Shown one piece after another: positions 17,473 through 26,546 of a DNA stretch of 64,000 nt. Made by a program: the position numbers and the translations under genes. A model generated the notes under the pieces. The model had not been told where the DNA came from. It did not search any database and saw only the letters and a program-made list of their open reading frames with translations. Location of the stretch: contig CAKREB010000010.1 of the NCBI GenBank assembly GCA_934317005.1, positions 1 to 64,000 on the forward strand, written 5' to 3'. Within the stretch, counting starts at the first letter, position 1. The number at the start of each line of letters is the position of its first letter. The DNA comes from an uncultured Lachnospiraceae bacterium (lineage in GTDB: Bacteria > Bacillota > Clostridia > Lachnospirales > Lachnospiraceae).

Positions 17473-18960
17473 CTATAAGCCTAAGATTTTTTCTACAGTC
17501 TTCTGCATGTCCTCCGTTTCACATACTGTATCATGTAAAACTGCTGCACTGCGGATCTCTTCTACAGCTTTTGGAATAGGGGTGCCGGATGTCTTACTTA
17601 ACTCATCGATCAGTGCAAAGTCATCCATTCCTTCATATTTTGCATCAATTGCTGTCATAACACTTGTTGCAAACTTATATGGACTTGCTGTGGAAGCAAT
17701 TACCGTCTTTGTCTGATCCTTTGTCTTTTCCTTGTAATCATGATAAACAGCAGAAGCTACTGCAGTATGTGTATCCATAACATAACCTGTTGCTTCATAG
17801 ACACGCTTAATTTCTGCCGCAGTCTTATCTTCGCTTGCCCATCCGCCAACGAAATCCTTCATCTGTGCTTTCATCTCGTCTGTAATACTATACTTACCGG
17901 AAGTTGCAAGTGCAGTCATCATATCCGCTGTTGTCTTAGCATCTTCACCGGCAATCTTATAGATCAGTCTTTCCAAGTTACTTGAGATCAGAATGTCCAT
18001 AGATGGCGAAGTGGTAAGAATAAACTCTCTGTTCTTATCATATACACCTGTTTCGAAGAAATCATACAACACTTTATTGTCATTGGAAGCGCAGATAAGC
18101 TTTCCTACCGGTACTCCCATGTTCTTTGCATAAAATGCTGCTAAGATATTTCCAAAGTTACCTGTTGGAACAACGAAGTTTACCTTTTCATCCTTCTTAA
18201 TGGCACCGCTTGCCAAAAGTCTTGTGTAAGCATAAACATAATATACGACCTGTGGTACCAGACGTCCGATATTAATAGAGTTTGCAGATGAGAACTGATA
18301 TCCCTTTTCATCCATCACTTTGGCAAGCTCTTTGTTGTTAAACATAGCCTTTACGCCACTCTGCGCATCATCAAAGTTACCGGTGATACCTACTACGGAT
18401 GTGTTCTTTCCCTTCTGTGTTACCATCTGGCGTTCCTGAATTCTGCTGACACCATGCTTTGGATAAAACACGATAATGCTGGTTCCCTCTACGTCAGCAA
18501 ATCCAGCCAAAGCAGCCTTACCGGTATCTCCGGATGTTGCTGTCAGGATAACAATCTGATTTGTAATATGGTTTTTCTTTGCAGAAGTTGTGAGAAGATG
18601 TGGCAAAATAGAGAGTGCCATATCTTTAAATGCAATTGTAGCACCATGAAATAATTCTAGATAATATGTACCATCTTTTTCTACAAGTGGAGCAATTTCT
18701 TTGGTATCAAACTTGTCATCATATGCACGATTAATACAGTTTTTTAATTCCTCCTCTGTGAAGTCTGTCAAAAACTGCTTCATCACCTGATATGCTGTCT
18801 GCTGGTAATTCATTTTTGATATATCTTCTAAAGATGTGTCAAGTGTTGGAATGCTTGTTGGCACAAACAAACCACCATCATCGGCAAGTCCCTTTAATAT
18901 GGCTTCTGATGCAGACACTGTCTTTCCACTGCTTCTTGTACTCTGATATCTGATTTCCAT
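17473..18960 (-). CDS. thrC: Threonine synthase
   Basis: A PLP enzyme converting O-phosphohomoserine to threonine, 495 residues, of the long ThrC form. Features are the start MEIRYQSTRSSGKTVSASEAILKGLADDGGLFVP, the PLP-lysine region LFHGATIAFKDMALSILPHLL, LTATSGDTGKAALAGF and the phosphate-binding VVPTGNFGNILAAFYAK. The ATG at 18960 follows AGAGG by six bases. It has its own promoter and lies about 30 bp before the chemoreceptor gene, so read-through is possible. Confidence 0.97.
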   Translation of the reverse strand: MEIRYQSTRSSGKTVSASEAILKGLADDGGLFVPTSIPTLDTSLEDISKMNYQQTAYQVMKQFLTDFTEEELKNCINRAYDDKFDTKEIAPLVEKDGTYYLELFHGATIAFKDMALSILPHLLTTSAKKNHITNQIVILTATSGDTGKAALAGFADVEGTSIIVFYPKHGVSRIQERQMVTQKGKNTSVVGITGNFDDAQSGVKAMFNNKELAKVMDEKGYQFSSANSINIGRLVPQVVYYVYAYTRLLASGAIKKDEKVNFVVPTGNFGNILAAFYAKNMGVPVGKLICASNDNKVLYDFFETGVYDKNREFILTTSPSMDILISSNLERLIYKIAGEDAKTTADMMTALATSGKYSITDEMKAQMKDFVGGWASEDKTAAEIKRVYEATGYVMDTHTAVASAVYHDYKEKTKDQTKTVIASTASPYKFATSVMTAIDAKYEGMDDFALIDELSKTSGTPIPKAVEEIRSAAVLHDTVCETEDMQKTVEKILGL

Positions 18961-19070
18961 GATCAACCTCTTTTCTGCACTGTGCTTTTTATGTTCTCTT
19001 TTGTATCCGACAGTGCTATAGACACAAAATCATATACAAATTGTCTGTCTATTTAGACTAAAACAACGAT

Positions 19071-19099
19071 ATTATACACTACAACTCCCTCTTTTTCAA
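19071..19099 (-). promoter_or_regulatory. thrC promoter
   Basis: TTGAAA, exactly 17 bases, TATAAT on the minus strand: a near-consensus promoter about 110 bp before the thrC ATG. The short leader between them shows no T-box or other recognised riboswitch. Confidence 0.75.
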
Positions 19100-19115
19100 G
19101 CATTCTATAAAGTTA

Positions 19116-19172
19116 AAATACCGATAACAGACCTTTGCCTTTAGTAAAGCACGGAATCTGTTATCGGTATTT
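19116..19172 (-). terminator. Terminator after the SleB-type gene
   Basis: A perfect 16-bp inverted repeat (19116-19131 with 19157-19172, core ACCGATAACAG) with a 25-nt spacer and a TTTT stretch on the minus strand. It separates the SleB-type hydrolase gene from the thrC promoter. Confidence 0.8.
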
Positions 19173-19258
19173 CACATTTAGTGTTATACTTAAACTATTA
19201 TTATAAGTGCCTATATTGCATTCTTGTTGATACAACGCTACTATACAAGCATTTTCTA

Positions 19259-20023
19259 TTACCTGAAAAATTCATGGCATCCATGGCGGAACAGTCTTGT
19301 CAGTGCTCTGTCAAACCAGCTTGCGTTGGAACGGTCTGCACAGGATCTTTCCATAAAGTAAAGGGCACCTCTTGATGGATCATTTCCGTTTAATGCTGAT
19401 TGTACTGCCTTTTTCGTGCTGTCTGAAACATGCACGCTATAATATCTGCCGTCAGACAACGGCGAGAACTGATATCTGGAACCACGATGTGCAAACACCA
19501 CTCCTGCTACACTGGAAGGAAATGCTTTGTGTTTAACGCGGTTTAGCACAACATTGGCAACTAAAACCTTTCCGGTAAAATCCTCTCCACCTGCCTCTGC
19601 CTCTACGATTCTTTCTAAAATCCTGCGATCATCGCTGCCTGCTGCCACTCCACAGCATGCCTGAATTTCTTTTCTTCTTTTTGCCTCTTGCTTTCTCTTT
19701 TTTTCTGCAAGACGTCTGGCTCTTAGCCTTTTCTTTTCAAGCTTTTCCTGCTTTACTCTGTCTGATCGGCTTTCTGCCAGCTTTGCGATTTTTCTCTTAG
19801 CCGCATCCTGCACTGCAAATGCCGGAACACTTTCTTCTGTATCTGCTTCTTTGCGAAGTACAGGGTTAGGTAATAATTCCATCTCACATCCTGTTTTTCC
19901 AGAACCGGATACCGATATGACAGTCTGCGTCGGTGCCTGTGCAACGGCAAAGTTCTCAGGCATACTCAAAACAATTCCTGTTGTTGCCATTGCTGCAATA
20001 GCACCTTTTACTATTTTGTTCAT
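19259..20023 (-). CDS. SleB/CwlJ-type cell wall hydrolase
   Basis: A secreted 254-residue hydrolase. A signal peptide begins MNKIVKGAIAAMATTGIVLS. A Lys/Arg-rich segment at about residues 75-120 (KLEKKRLRARRLAEKKRKQEAKRR) could bind anionic wall polymers. The C-terminal Hydrolase_2 domain has the catalytic-type Glu in ILERIVEAEAGGEDFTGKVL, then ANVVLNRV and YQFSPLSDGRYYSVHVSDSTKKAV. Family members cleave peptidoglycan in spore germination or growth. I chose the ATG at 20023 because GAGG lies six bases upstream; a Met four codons earlier overlaps that SD. Confidence 0.88.
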   Translation of the reverse strand: MNKIVKGAIAAMATTGIVLSMPENFAVAQAPTQTVISVSGSGKTGCEMELLPNPVLRKEADTEESVPAFAVQDAAKRKIAKLAESRSDRVKQEKLEKKRLRARRLAEKKRKQEAKRRKEIQACCGVAAGSDDRRILERIVEAEAGGEDFTGKVLVANVVLNRVKHKAFPSSVAGVVFAHRGSRYQFSPLSDGRYYSVHVSDSTKKAVQSALNGNDPSRGALYFMERSCADRSNASWFDRALTRLFRHGCHEFFR

Positions 20024-20326
20024 ATATTTCCTCATTTCTGCACTGTCTGCCTTTCTTACCACCGGAAAAATCATCAGACAGTGCCAGAATGATCTTTCCT
20101 TGTGCAGTCGAAAACAACCTGCCCGATCTGCCATACAAAGCGGCTAAACTTTTAAAGACATATCATAAAGCCAAAAGCTCAGCTTATATTTGTTACAAAT
20201 CTATTACAAAGTATATGAATTACATTTCATCTTTATTCACTTATTACACATTTTTGTAATATTTGCGGAAAAATATACCAGCAACATGATTTTTTTGTAC
20301 AAATTATTTAGTCTGTCTGCCAATCC

Positions 20327-20356
20327 TCGACTTTTACAGACAAAATATGCTATAAT
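20327..20356 (+). promoter_or_regulatory. Promoter of the AP2-domain gene
   Basis: TCGACT, 18 bases, then TGC-TATAAT, an extended -10 box. The roughly 130-nt leader that follows contains a 7-bp hairpin GGTATAC/GTATGCC near 20,450-20,475. The rest of the divergent intergenic region (20024-20493) is AT-rich with scattered TTACA/TGTAA repeats around 20,190-20,270 that I could not assign. Confidence 0.6.
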
Positions 20357-20493
20357 GAACCGACATTCGCAATGAAATAATCTATGGTATCAGTTGAGGA
20401 CAAAATATCTTTTCACTCAACATCGTAATATTTATATGCGTAAGCGCAAGGTATACTCTTACAAGTGTATGCCGGTACAAAAAGGAGAAAATC

Positions 20494-21297
20494 ATGGCAC
20501 TTTTACCCGGTGTTTTTAAGGCAAAAAAAAAGGACGGCACTATCTATTACCGCTCTTCTATTACATATCGTTCGAAGCATATCAGTCTGGGAAGCTTTTC
20601 CGATGAGCTTCTGGCTCATCATGCCTATCTGGAAGCAAAGAAGCTTTTGGAGCAGACCGATACATTGACACCGGATGACTATCCCTTTGATCAGAGCATG
20701 GTTCTTTCCTTTCATAAATGGATCAGCCTGATTAATTTTAAAAACAATGGCTTCTATATTAAGACACCAATCTATCTGCAGAGCAACTTTTTTTCCTATC
20801 ATCTGTCTCCTACCGATGTTTTGCTTTTCGATGCAGATGATCTGTTTTACTATTCCAATCACTCGATCATGCGGCGCGGCAGTCATCTCTTTGTCGCAGA
20901 ATATGGCATGCAGACCAACGTTCATTCCCGATACGGAATCAAGAACTTTGCAAGGCTTGGCATTGATTACCGCTTTGTCAACGGCGACACCAATGACTTT
21001 CGTTATAGCAACATTGAAATTCTCAATGCCTACCACGGTGTTACCAAAAAGCTGCAAAACGGACGCGAAGTTTATACTGCTAAAATACATATTGTCGGTG
21101 ATTTTATCATCGGTCACTATGATGATGCAGTCAAAGCGGCGATTGCTTACAACAAAGCGGCAGACATTTTACAAAAAAAGGGATTAAAAAAAGAATATGA
21201 GAAAAACTATATCGAATCTCTTCGCAAAGAGGAATACTTAAAGATCTATCAGAGCCTATCCGTATCAGAAAAGATTCTTTCCTATACAACAATATAA
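20494..21297 (+). CDS. AP2-domain protein with degenerate HNH core
   Basis: A 267-residue protein read here as three parts. Residues 9-50 resemble an AP2 DNA-binding domain (DGTIYYRSSITYRSKHISLGSF). Residues 144-178 resemble the HNH of intron-type homing endonucleases (HSRYGIKNFARLG, then VNGDTNDFRYSNIEIL), but the usual VxHxNGD is replaced by DYRFVNGD, so the central His is missing. Residues 180-229 are a clear AP2 domain (YHGVTKKL, YTAKIHIVGDFIIGHYDDAVKAAIAYNKAA). With nuclease residues lost it is more likely a DNA-binding regulator than an active homing enzyme (inference). It is single, with its own promoter, SD (AGGAG) and terminator. Confidence 0.75.
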   Translation: MALLPGVFKAKKKDGTIYYRSSITYRSKHISLGSFSDELLAHHAYLEAKKLLEQTDTLTPDDYPFDQSMVLSFHKWISLINFKNNGFYIKTPIYLQSNFFSYHLSPTDVLLFDADDLFYYSNHSIMRRGSHLFVAEYGMQTNVHSRYGIKNFARLGIDYRFVNGDTNDFRYSNIEILNAYHGVTKKLQNGREVYTAKIHIVGDFIIGHYDDAVKAAIAYNKAADILQKKGLKKEYEKNYIESLRKEEYLKIYQSLSVSEKILSYTTI

Positions 21298-21330
21298 GGC
21301 ACCGCCCAACATTCATGGCGATGCCTTTTC
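21296..21330 (+). terminator. Terminator of the AP2-domain gene
   Basis: AAGGCACCGCC/GGCGATGCCTT forms ten pairs with one mismatch around a ten-base loop, followed by TTCTT. The stem starts inside the stop codon of the AP2-domain gene. Confidence 0.75.
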
Positions 21331-21345
21331 TTATCTTATTGTAAA

Positions 21346-21858
21346 TTATAAAAATACGGTACCGTTCTTTTTTCGACGATACTTTGCAAGCACAACCTTT
21401 TCTAAGATGCGCTTTAAAACAATCTGTATTTCTTCATGACGTGCAATCTGTTTCACCAGAATAGAATGAATCCCGGCACGATTCGCTCCCCAGATGTCCG
21501 TAAATATCTGATCTCCCACAAAAAGTGTGGTGTCAGGCGTTGTCTGCATCCGTTCCATTCCTTTCTGATATCCTTTCGGAGATGGCTTTCCTGCTTTATA
21601 CACATACTCCGACTCTAATGCCTCTGCAAACGGCTTAACTCGTTCATCCTTGTTGTTTGAGATGATACAGGTTTGAAATCCCATCTCCTTCAACTGCTGA
21701 AACAATGCAATAGCTACTAAAGTAACCGGCTGATCGTGCTCCACCAATGTGTTGTCAACATCAAACAGGATTCCCCGATATCCCTTGTCATAATACGACT
21801 GATAATCTATTTCGTATGCCGAGGGTGCATCCTCATCTGGATATAAATTTTGAAACAT
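21346..21858 (-). CDS. yqeG: YqeG-family HAD phosphatase
   Basis: A 170-residue HAD superfamily IIIA phosphatase. The nucleophile motif is GILFDVDNTLVEHD, motif II is CIISNNKDER, then KPSPKGYQKGM and the acidic motif LFVGDQIFTDIWGANRAGIHSILV. Clostridial and bacilli YqeG proteins start near FQNLYPDE, so I use the ATG at 21858. Its SD (AAAGGA) is rather far away, and codons upstream show no conserved sequence. Physiological substrate is not clear from sequence. Confidence 0.85.
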   Translation of the reverse strand: MFQNLYPDEDAPSAYEIDYQSYYDKGYRGILFDVDNTLVEHDQPVTLVAIALFQQLKEMGFQTCIISNNKDERVKPFAEALESEYVYKAGKPSPKGYQKGMERMQTTPDTTLFVGDQIFTDIWGANRAGIHSILVKQIARHEEIQIVLKRILEKVVLAKYRRKKNGTVFL

Positions 21859-22034
21859 GTACGTTATGATTCCTTTCTGATATAAATATATTTTATTTGT
21901 TCCTAACTCTGAAAAAATCATGGTTTTTAACTGTTCTGCCAAAACGCACTTTGCTAAAACATTTTGCAGCTTTTAAAAGACCTGTCACTTCAAAGTCTGA
22001 TTCAACTAAATAGTATAATATATTCGTCACAAAA

Positions 22035-22496
22035 TTACAACTGCTTTGTCAGATTAATCATCTCAATCGCACCAAGTGCACAATCATAGCCCTTGTTGCC
22101 TGCCTTTGTACCGGCTCTTTCGATTGCCTGCTCAATATTATCTGTTGTCACAACACCAAACATAACAGGAATCCCTGCTTCTAAGCTGACAGAAGCAATT
22201 CCTTTAGAAACCTCATTGCAGACATAGTCGTAGTGACTGGTTGCTCCACGGATTACGGCGCCAAGACAGATAACAGCATCGTATTTTCCTGACATTGCCA
22301 TCTTCTTTGCTACCAGCGGAATCTCAAATGCTCCCGGTACCCATGCCAATGTAATGTCCTCTTGTTTTACGCCATGACGCACCAGACCATCCTGTGCGCC
22401 GCTTATCAGCTTAGACACGATAAACTCATTGAAACGTGCTCCTACAATGGCAATCTTTGCTCCGTCTGCTACTACATTTCCTTCTAATACTCTCAT
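22035..22496 (-). CDS. ribH: 6,7-dimethyl-8-ribityllumazine synthase
   Basis: The penultimate enzyme of riboflavin synthesis, 153 residues. Signatures: IAIVGARFNEFIVSKLISGA, VPGAFEIPLVAKKMA, ICLGAVIRGATSHYDYVCNEVSKGI (with the catalytic His) and VMFGVVTTDNIEQAIERAGTKAGNKG. GGAGG lies seven bases before the ATG at 22496. It is the last gene of the rib operon and is expected to be under the FMN riboswitch at 25.9 kb. No strong terminator is visible after it. Confidence 0.97.
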   Translation of the reverse strand: MRVLEGNVVADGAKIAIVGARFNEFIVSKLISGAQDGLVRHGVKQEDITLAWVPGAFEIPLVAKKMAMSGKYDAVICLGAVIRGATSHYDYVCNEVSKGIASVSLEAGIPVMFGVVTTDNIEQAIERAGTKAGNKGYDCALGAIEMINLTKQL

Positions 22497-22600
22497 CTTA
22501 ATTCCTCCATTTCTTTGTAAACCTTTATAATTCAAACTGCAGATATCCATATGATTTTATATCACAGTACCTATACTATTTTTCATTGCTTTTTATCACT

Positions 22601-23803
22601 TTATAAATCCAAAATATGTCCCATCTTCTCTTTCTTAGTTTTAAGATAGAACCGATCGTACTTTCCCGGTTCCATCTCAATAGGGACACGCTCTACAATT
22701 TCCAGATTATAACCGGACAGACCATATACCTTTAGCGGATTGTTTGTCATAAGACGAAGCTCATGGATTCCAAGATCCACTAAAATCTGCGTTCCTATCG
22801 TGTAATCTCTGGCATCCTCCGGAAAGCCCAGTTCCAGATTGGCTTCTACCGTATCTCTTCCGTGATCCTGCAATTCATAGGCACGGATTTTGTTGATCAG
22901 ACCGATTCCGCGTCCCTCCTGCCGCATATAAAGAAGCACACCTCTTCCTTCTTTTGCAATCATTTTCATTGCCGCATCATACTGCTGACCACAGTCGCAG
23001 CGTGCAGAACCAAGCGCATCGCCTGTCAGGCATTCCGAATGAACACGGCACAAAACCGGTTTTCCATCGGTAATATCTCCCATCACCAGTGCCACATGAT
23101 GCTCTCCGTTTAGCTTATTGACATATCCATGAATCGTAAACTGACCATATCTTGTCGGCATCTTCGCCTTTGCCACACATTCTACCAAAACCTCATGCTC
23201 TTTGCGGTACTGCACCAGATCTGCGATCCTGCCGATCTTTAACTGATGCTTTTTGGCAAATTCCATCAGTTCCGGTGTACGTGCCATGTAGCCATCCTCT
23301 CTCATGATCTCACAGCACAGTCCCACCGGTTCCAGACCTGCCAGTCTGACCAGATCAACTGTTGCCTCTGTATGACCATTGCGCTCTAAGACACCGCCTT
23401 TTTTTGCCTGAAGCGGGAACATATGACCCGGTGTGCGAAAATCCGAAGGCTTAACGTTTGGAGCCACCGTTTTCATCGCTGTGATGGAACGCTCATACGC
23501 TGAGATCCCGGTTTCTGTATCCTTATGATCGATCGACACGGTAAATGCCGTGCAGTGGTTATCGGTGTTTACCTCACACATCTGATGTAAACCAAGCTTT
23601 GTTGTGTATGCTTCATCCATCGGCATGCAGATCAGACCCTTTGCATAAGATGCCATAAAGTTTACATTTTCTGTTGTAGCAAATTGCGCTGCACAGATCA
23701 CATCTCCCTCATTTTCCCGATCTTCATCATCGATCACTACAACGATCTTTCCATTTCGGATATCCTCTATCAGTTCTTCTATTGTATTAAATTTATAATC
23801 CAT
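22601..23803 (-). CDS. ribBA: Bifunctional DHBP synthase / GTP cyclohydrolase II
   Basis: A 400-residue fusion providing both precursors of riboflavin. Residues 1 to about 200 are the RibB domain (VVIDDEDRENEGDVICAAQFAT, RTPGHMFPLQAKKGGVLERNGHTEA). Residues about 205-400 are the RibA domain, with Zn ligands in HSECLTGDALGSARCDCGQQ and the catalytic region LYMRQEGRGIGLINKIRAYELQD. The ATG at 23803 follows GAGG by six bases. Second-last gene of the rib operon. Confidence 0.97.
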   Translation of the reverse strand: MDYKFNTIEELIEDIRNGKIVVVIDDEDRENEGDVICAAQFATTENVNFMASYAKGLICMPMDEAYTTKLGLHQMCEVNTDNHCTAFTVSIDHKDTETGISAYERSITAMKTVAPNVKPSDFRTPGHMFPLQAKKGGVLERNGHTEATVDLVRLAGLEPVGLCCEIMREDGYMARTPELMEFAKKHQLKIGRIADLVQYRKEHEVLVECVAKAKMPTRYGQFTIHGYVNKLNGEHHVALVMGDITDGKPVLCRVHSECLTGDALGSARCDCGQQYDAAMKMIAKEGRGVLLYMRQEGRGIGLINKIRAYELQDHGRDTVEANLELGFPEDARDYTIGTQILVDLGIHELRLMTNNPLKVYGLSGYNLEIVERVPIEMEPGKYDRFYLKTKKEKMGHILDL

Positions 23804-23901
23804 AATAATCCTCACGCCTTTCTATCTGTCTGCATGTTTTTGACTGCAGACATGGTTTTATAGCTTGAACCTACTTTACATATGATACGAATCACGCTGA
23901 T

Positions 23902-24555
23902 CTAAAATCCGTTTTTTGCTAAAAAATCCATTGTGATCCTGCTTTCTTCCTTTGATTCTGTCTTGTTGCCAAAAGAAAGCAGCTTATCAACATACTTTCC
24001 TATCATGTCATTTTCCAGATTGACGATATCTCCCTTTTTTCTCGTAAGAAGCGTCGTTTCCGCCCCTGTATGTGGAATGATTGATACCGAAAAGTCTGTG
24101 TCTGTTACATCTGCTACGGTCAGACTGATTCCGTCGATTGCGATTGATCCCTTCTCGACGATATATTTTAGAAGCGGCTGCGGTGTACTAATTCTCACCC
24201 ATACTGCATTGTCCTCTCTTGTCAGAGATGCTATCTCTCCGGTGCCGTCAATGTGTCCTGACACGATATGTCCGCCAAATCTGCCATCTGCAGCCATAGC
24301 ACGCTCTAAGTTGACCTGACTGCCTCTTTTTAGGCTTCCTAAAGAGCTTCTGCGTAGTGTTTCTGCCATGACGTCTGCTGTGAACTTCTGCGTAGTCATC
24401 GTTGTTACCGTTAAGCACACACCATTGACAGCGATACTATCTCCAATCTTTGTTCCTTCCAAAACCTGTGATGCCTCTATGGTAAGAACTGCTGACTGAC
24501 TGCCCTTTGTGACTGAGCAGATTGTTCCCACTTCTTCTATAATCCCTGTAAACAT
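23902..24555 (-). CDS. ribE: Riboflavin synthase alpha subunit
   Basis: A 217-residue enzyme that dismutates two lumazine molecules into riboflavin. Two repeated lumazine-binding halves are visible: MFTGIIEEVGTI with GDSIAVNGVCLTV, and GHIVSGHIDGTGEIASL with KGSIAIDGISLTVADV. The start lies 3 bp after ribD, with GGAAGA upstream. A 20-residue tail after the usual end (SKEESRITMDFLAKNGF) matches many clostridial forms. Confidence 0.97.
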   Translation of the reverse strand: MFTGIIEEVGTICSVTKGSQSAVLTIEASQVLEGTKIGDSIAVNGVCLTVTTMTTQKFTADVMAETLRRSSLGSLKRGSQVNLERAMAADGRFGGHIVSGHIDGTGEIASLTREDNAVWVRISTPQPLLKYIVEKGSIAIDGISLTVADVTDTDFSVSIIPHTGAETTLLTRKKGDIVNLENDMIGKYVDKLLSFGNKTESKEESRITMDFLAKNGF

Positions 24556-24558
24556 CCG

Positions 24559-25668
24559 CTATCTTCCTTTCTCCTGCTCTTCTTTTGGCACGACATCATA
24601 TTCAAGCAAAATGTCGTTTCCAATCTGCTGTATGGTCTGATTCGTAAGAAGATATGCATTCGCCGGATCGGTTACACTCTTTCCGGCAACCGGTGTATAT
24701 CCTGCATTTCCTCCGAAAACTTTCGGTGCTATATATGCCTGGATATGCTGAACAATTCCCTGTTCCAATGCTGACTGGTTCAATGTACCGCCACCCTCTA
24801 AAAGAATGCCATCCACCTTTTCTTCTCCCAGTAAAAGCATCAGTTTCTTAAGATCTACTCTGCCGTTTCGCTCCTTAGTAGTAAGAACACGCACCCCCTT
24901 TTTTTCCAGTGCTTTTCTCTGTTCGCTATCTGATGATACGGTTGCTACGATTGTCGGAATCTCCTGTGCTGTCTGTACCAGCTTAGAAGAAAGTGGAATC
25001 CGCAAATGACTGTCGCAAACGATACGGACAGGGTTTCTTCCATCCGGTATCCGGCAGGTCAGACTCGGATCATCTGCGATTACCGTCTGAACTCCTACCA
25101 TGATCCCTTTTAAAGCATTTCTTGTTTCCTGCACCCGATCTCGCGCCCTCTTAGCTGTGATCCACTGACTTTTTCCATTGTCACAGGCAATCTTTCCATC
25201 CAGTGTCATCGCATATTTCATGACAACATAAGGTGTCTTTGTCGTGATATAGTGGAAAAATACCGGATTCAAGGCATCACATTCCTCTTTCATAACATGT
25301 GTTTCCACCTCTATTCCGGCTTCCTCTAACTGCCTGATTCCTTTGCCTGCAACCAGTGCGTTAGGATCATCCGATCCGACGTATACCTTTCGTATTCCGT
25401 GTTCTATGATCGCCTGTGTACACGGCGGCTGCTTTCCGTAGTGACAGCAGGGTTCCAATGTCACATACATTTCTGCGCCCTTTGCATCCTCTGTCAGATG
25501 AGCAAATGCATTTCTTTCCGCATGCAGATCACCATATCGTGCATGGTATCCTTCTGCAATGATTCTGTCATCTTTGACGATCACAGCACCAACAAGCGGA
25601 TTGGGATTTACTTTACCAATTCCTTTTTTTGCCAATTCAATGGCTCGAAGCATATAGACTTGATTCAA
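24559..25668 (-). CDS. ribD: Bifunctional deaminase / reductase RibD
   Basis: A 369-residue enzyme for the second and third steps of riboflavin synthesis. The N-terminal zinc deaminase has HAERNAF and VTLEPCCHYGKQPPCTQAII. The C-terminal NADPH reductase domain has VVMKYAMTLDGKIACDNGKSQWITA and GILLEGGGTLNQSALEQGIV. The start is TTG, nine bases after GGAGG; the next ATG five codons in would remove part of the first helix. It is the first gene of the rib operon behind the FMN riboswitch. Confidence 0.96.
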   Translation of the reverse strand: MNQVYMLRAIELAKKGIGKVNPNPLVGAVIVKDDRIIAEGYHARYGDLHAERNAFAHLTEDAKGAEMYVTLEPCCHYGKQPPCTQAIIEHGIRKVYVGSDDPNALVAGKGIRQLEEAGIEVETHVMKEECDALNPVFFHYITTKTPYVVMKYAMTLDGKIACDNGKSQWITAKRARDRVQETRNALKGIMVGVQTVIADDPSLTCRIPDGRNPVRIVCDSHLRIPLSSKLVQTAQEIPTIVATVSSDSEQRKALEKKGVRVLTTKERNGRVDLKKLMLLLGEEKVDGILLEGGGTLNQSALEQGIVQHIQAYIAPKVFGGNAGYTPVAGKSVTDPANAYLLTNQTIQQIGNDILLEYDVVPKEEQEKGR

Positions 25669-25760
25669 TTTTTAACACCTCCCTGATATGATAGGCGTAT
25701 ATCAAAGGAAAACATTCTTGTTGACATCCCACTACTGTGCAAGCAGTTTCCTATAACGTC

Positions 25761-25798
25761 AAAAATGCCCTGAACATAAATAAATTACACTCAGGGCA
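25761..25798 (-). terminator. FMN-riboswitch expression-platform terminator
   Basis: TGCCCTGA/TCAGGGCA (8 bp, AT-rich apical part) followed by TTTTT on the minus strand, between the FMN aptamer and ribD. It is in the right place for FMN-dependent premature termination. Confidence 0.85.
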
Positions 25799-25825
25799 CT
25801 GCTACTTCTGATTATACAAACACTA

Positions 25826-25947
25826 TCATCTTCTCTCATCCAGACTATACTGTCGGCTTTGGAATCACACCAAATCATGCCTTTCGGCTCGCGGGCTTAC
25901 TTTTTACAGAATACCGCCGGTGGGGAATTGCACCCCGCCCTGAAGAC
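25826..25947 (-). promoter_or_regulatory. FMN riboswitch (RFN element)
   Basis: Read on the minus strand, the aptamer carries the conserved RFN blocks in order: CTTCAGGGCGGGGTGCAA, TCCCCACCGGCGGTA, AGCCCGCGAGC, a variable arm, then GATTC, GCCGACAGT, TAGTCTGGATG and AGAGAAGAT. It precedes ribD-ribE-ribBA-ribH and acts through the terminator at 25.76-25.80 kb. Confidence 0.97.
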
Positions 25948-26032
25948 TATTTACTTCTTTTTTACAAGTCACACTATATCACGTTATATTACTTTATTCA
26001 AGTATATTTCAAAATTTCATCCATCTTCTCTG

Positions 26033-26530
26033 TCAGTTCATGCTTTCAATCGCCTTTTTAAGTAACGCTGTATAGGGCATATCCTGATTTCTGGTACAGC
26101 GTTCCATATTAAGAAGTTCTCTGCCATCAACCAGGCAGACTTCGTCTACCTCTTCCTTCTGAAGCACGCAGTCTGACAGACAAAACTCTTTCTCTGCAAA
26201 GTAAATATCTGCAAACTTCCGATTCTTTTTTACCCGACCGATATACCGTATTCTGGCATCTGAAATATCAATTCCGACTTCCTCCAGAAGTTCACGCTTC
26301 GCACCTTCTATGCTTTCTTCGCCGCACAGCACGGCACCTACCGTGATATCCCATTCCCCCGGATGGCTCTCCTTGTTTGCCGACCGTTTCTGTATCAGAA
26401 ACTTTCCATCCGGCGTATGCAGATAAACATGAACGCACAGCATGTAATCTCCCTCCTGTGGAATGCCACGCCGCATGGTTTTACCGGTTTTCTCCCCTTT
26501 TTCATTATACACATCCCAAATCTCTGTCAT
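26033..26530 (-). CDS. NUDIX hydrolase (isopentenyl-isomerase-like subgroup)
   Basis: A 165-residue protein with a complete Nudix box GAVLCGEESIEGAKRELLEEVGI. The N-terminus EIWDVYNEKGEKTGKTMRRG and HVYLHTPDGKFLIQKRS resemble the Idi/YfcD-type NUDIX proteins, whose substrates are poorly known. I start at the ATG at 26530 with GAGGAAGGC upstream, 16 bp after the queH stop; the frame is open further back but would overlap queH. Substrate cannot be told from sequence. Confidence 0.85.
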   Translation of the reverse strand: MTEIWDVYNEKGEKTGKTMRRGIPQEGDYMLCVHVYLHTPDGKFLIQKRSANKESHPGEWDITVGAVLCGEESIEGAKRELLEEVGIDISDARIRYIGRVKKNRKFADIYFAEKEFCLSDCVLQKEEVDEVCLVDGRELLNMERCTRNQDMPYTALLKKAIESMN

Positions 26531-26546
26531 GCCTTCCTCTTTCTTT

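Noticed and set aside
18961..19070. T-box leader before thrC
   Set aside because: The leader is about 105 nt and lacks the T-box sequence and antiterminator.
20024..20493. Binding-site array of TTACA/TGTAA repeats
   Set aside because: Repeats are short, irregularly spaced and in AT-rich DNA, so chance is likely.
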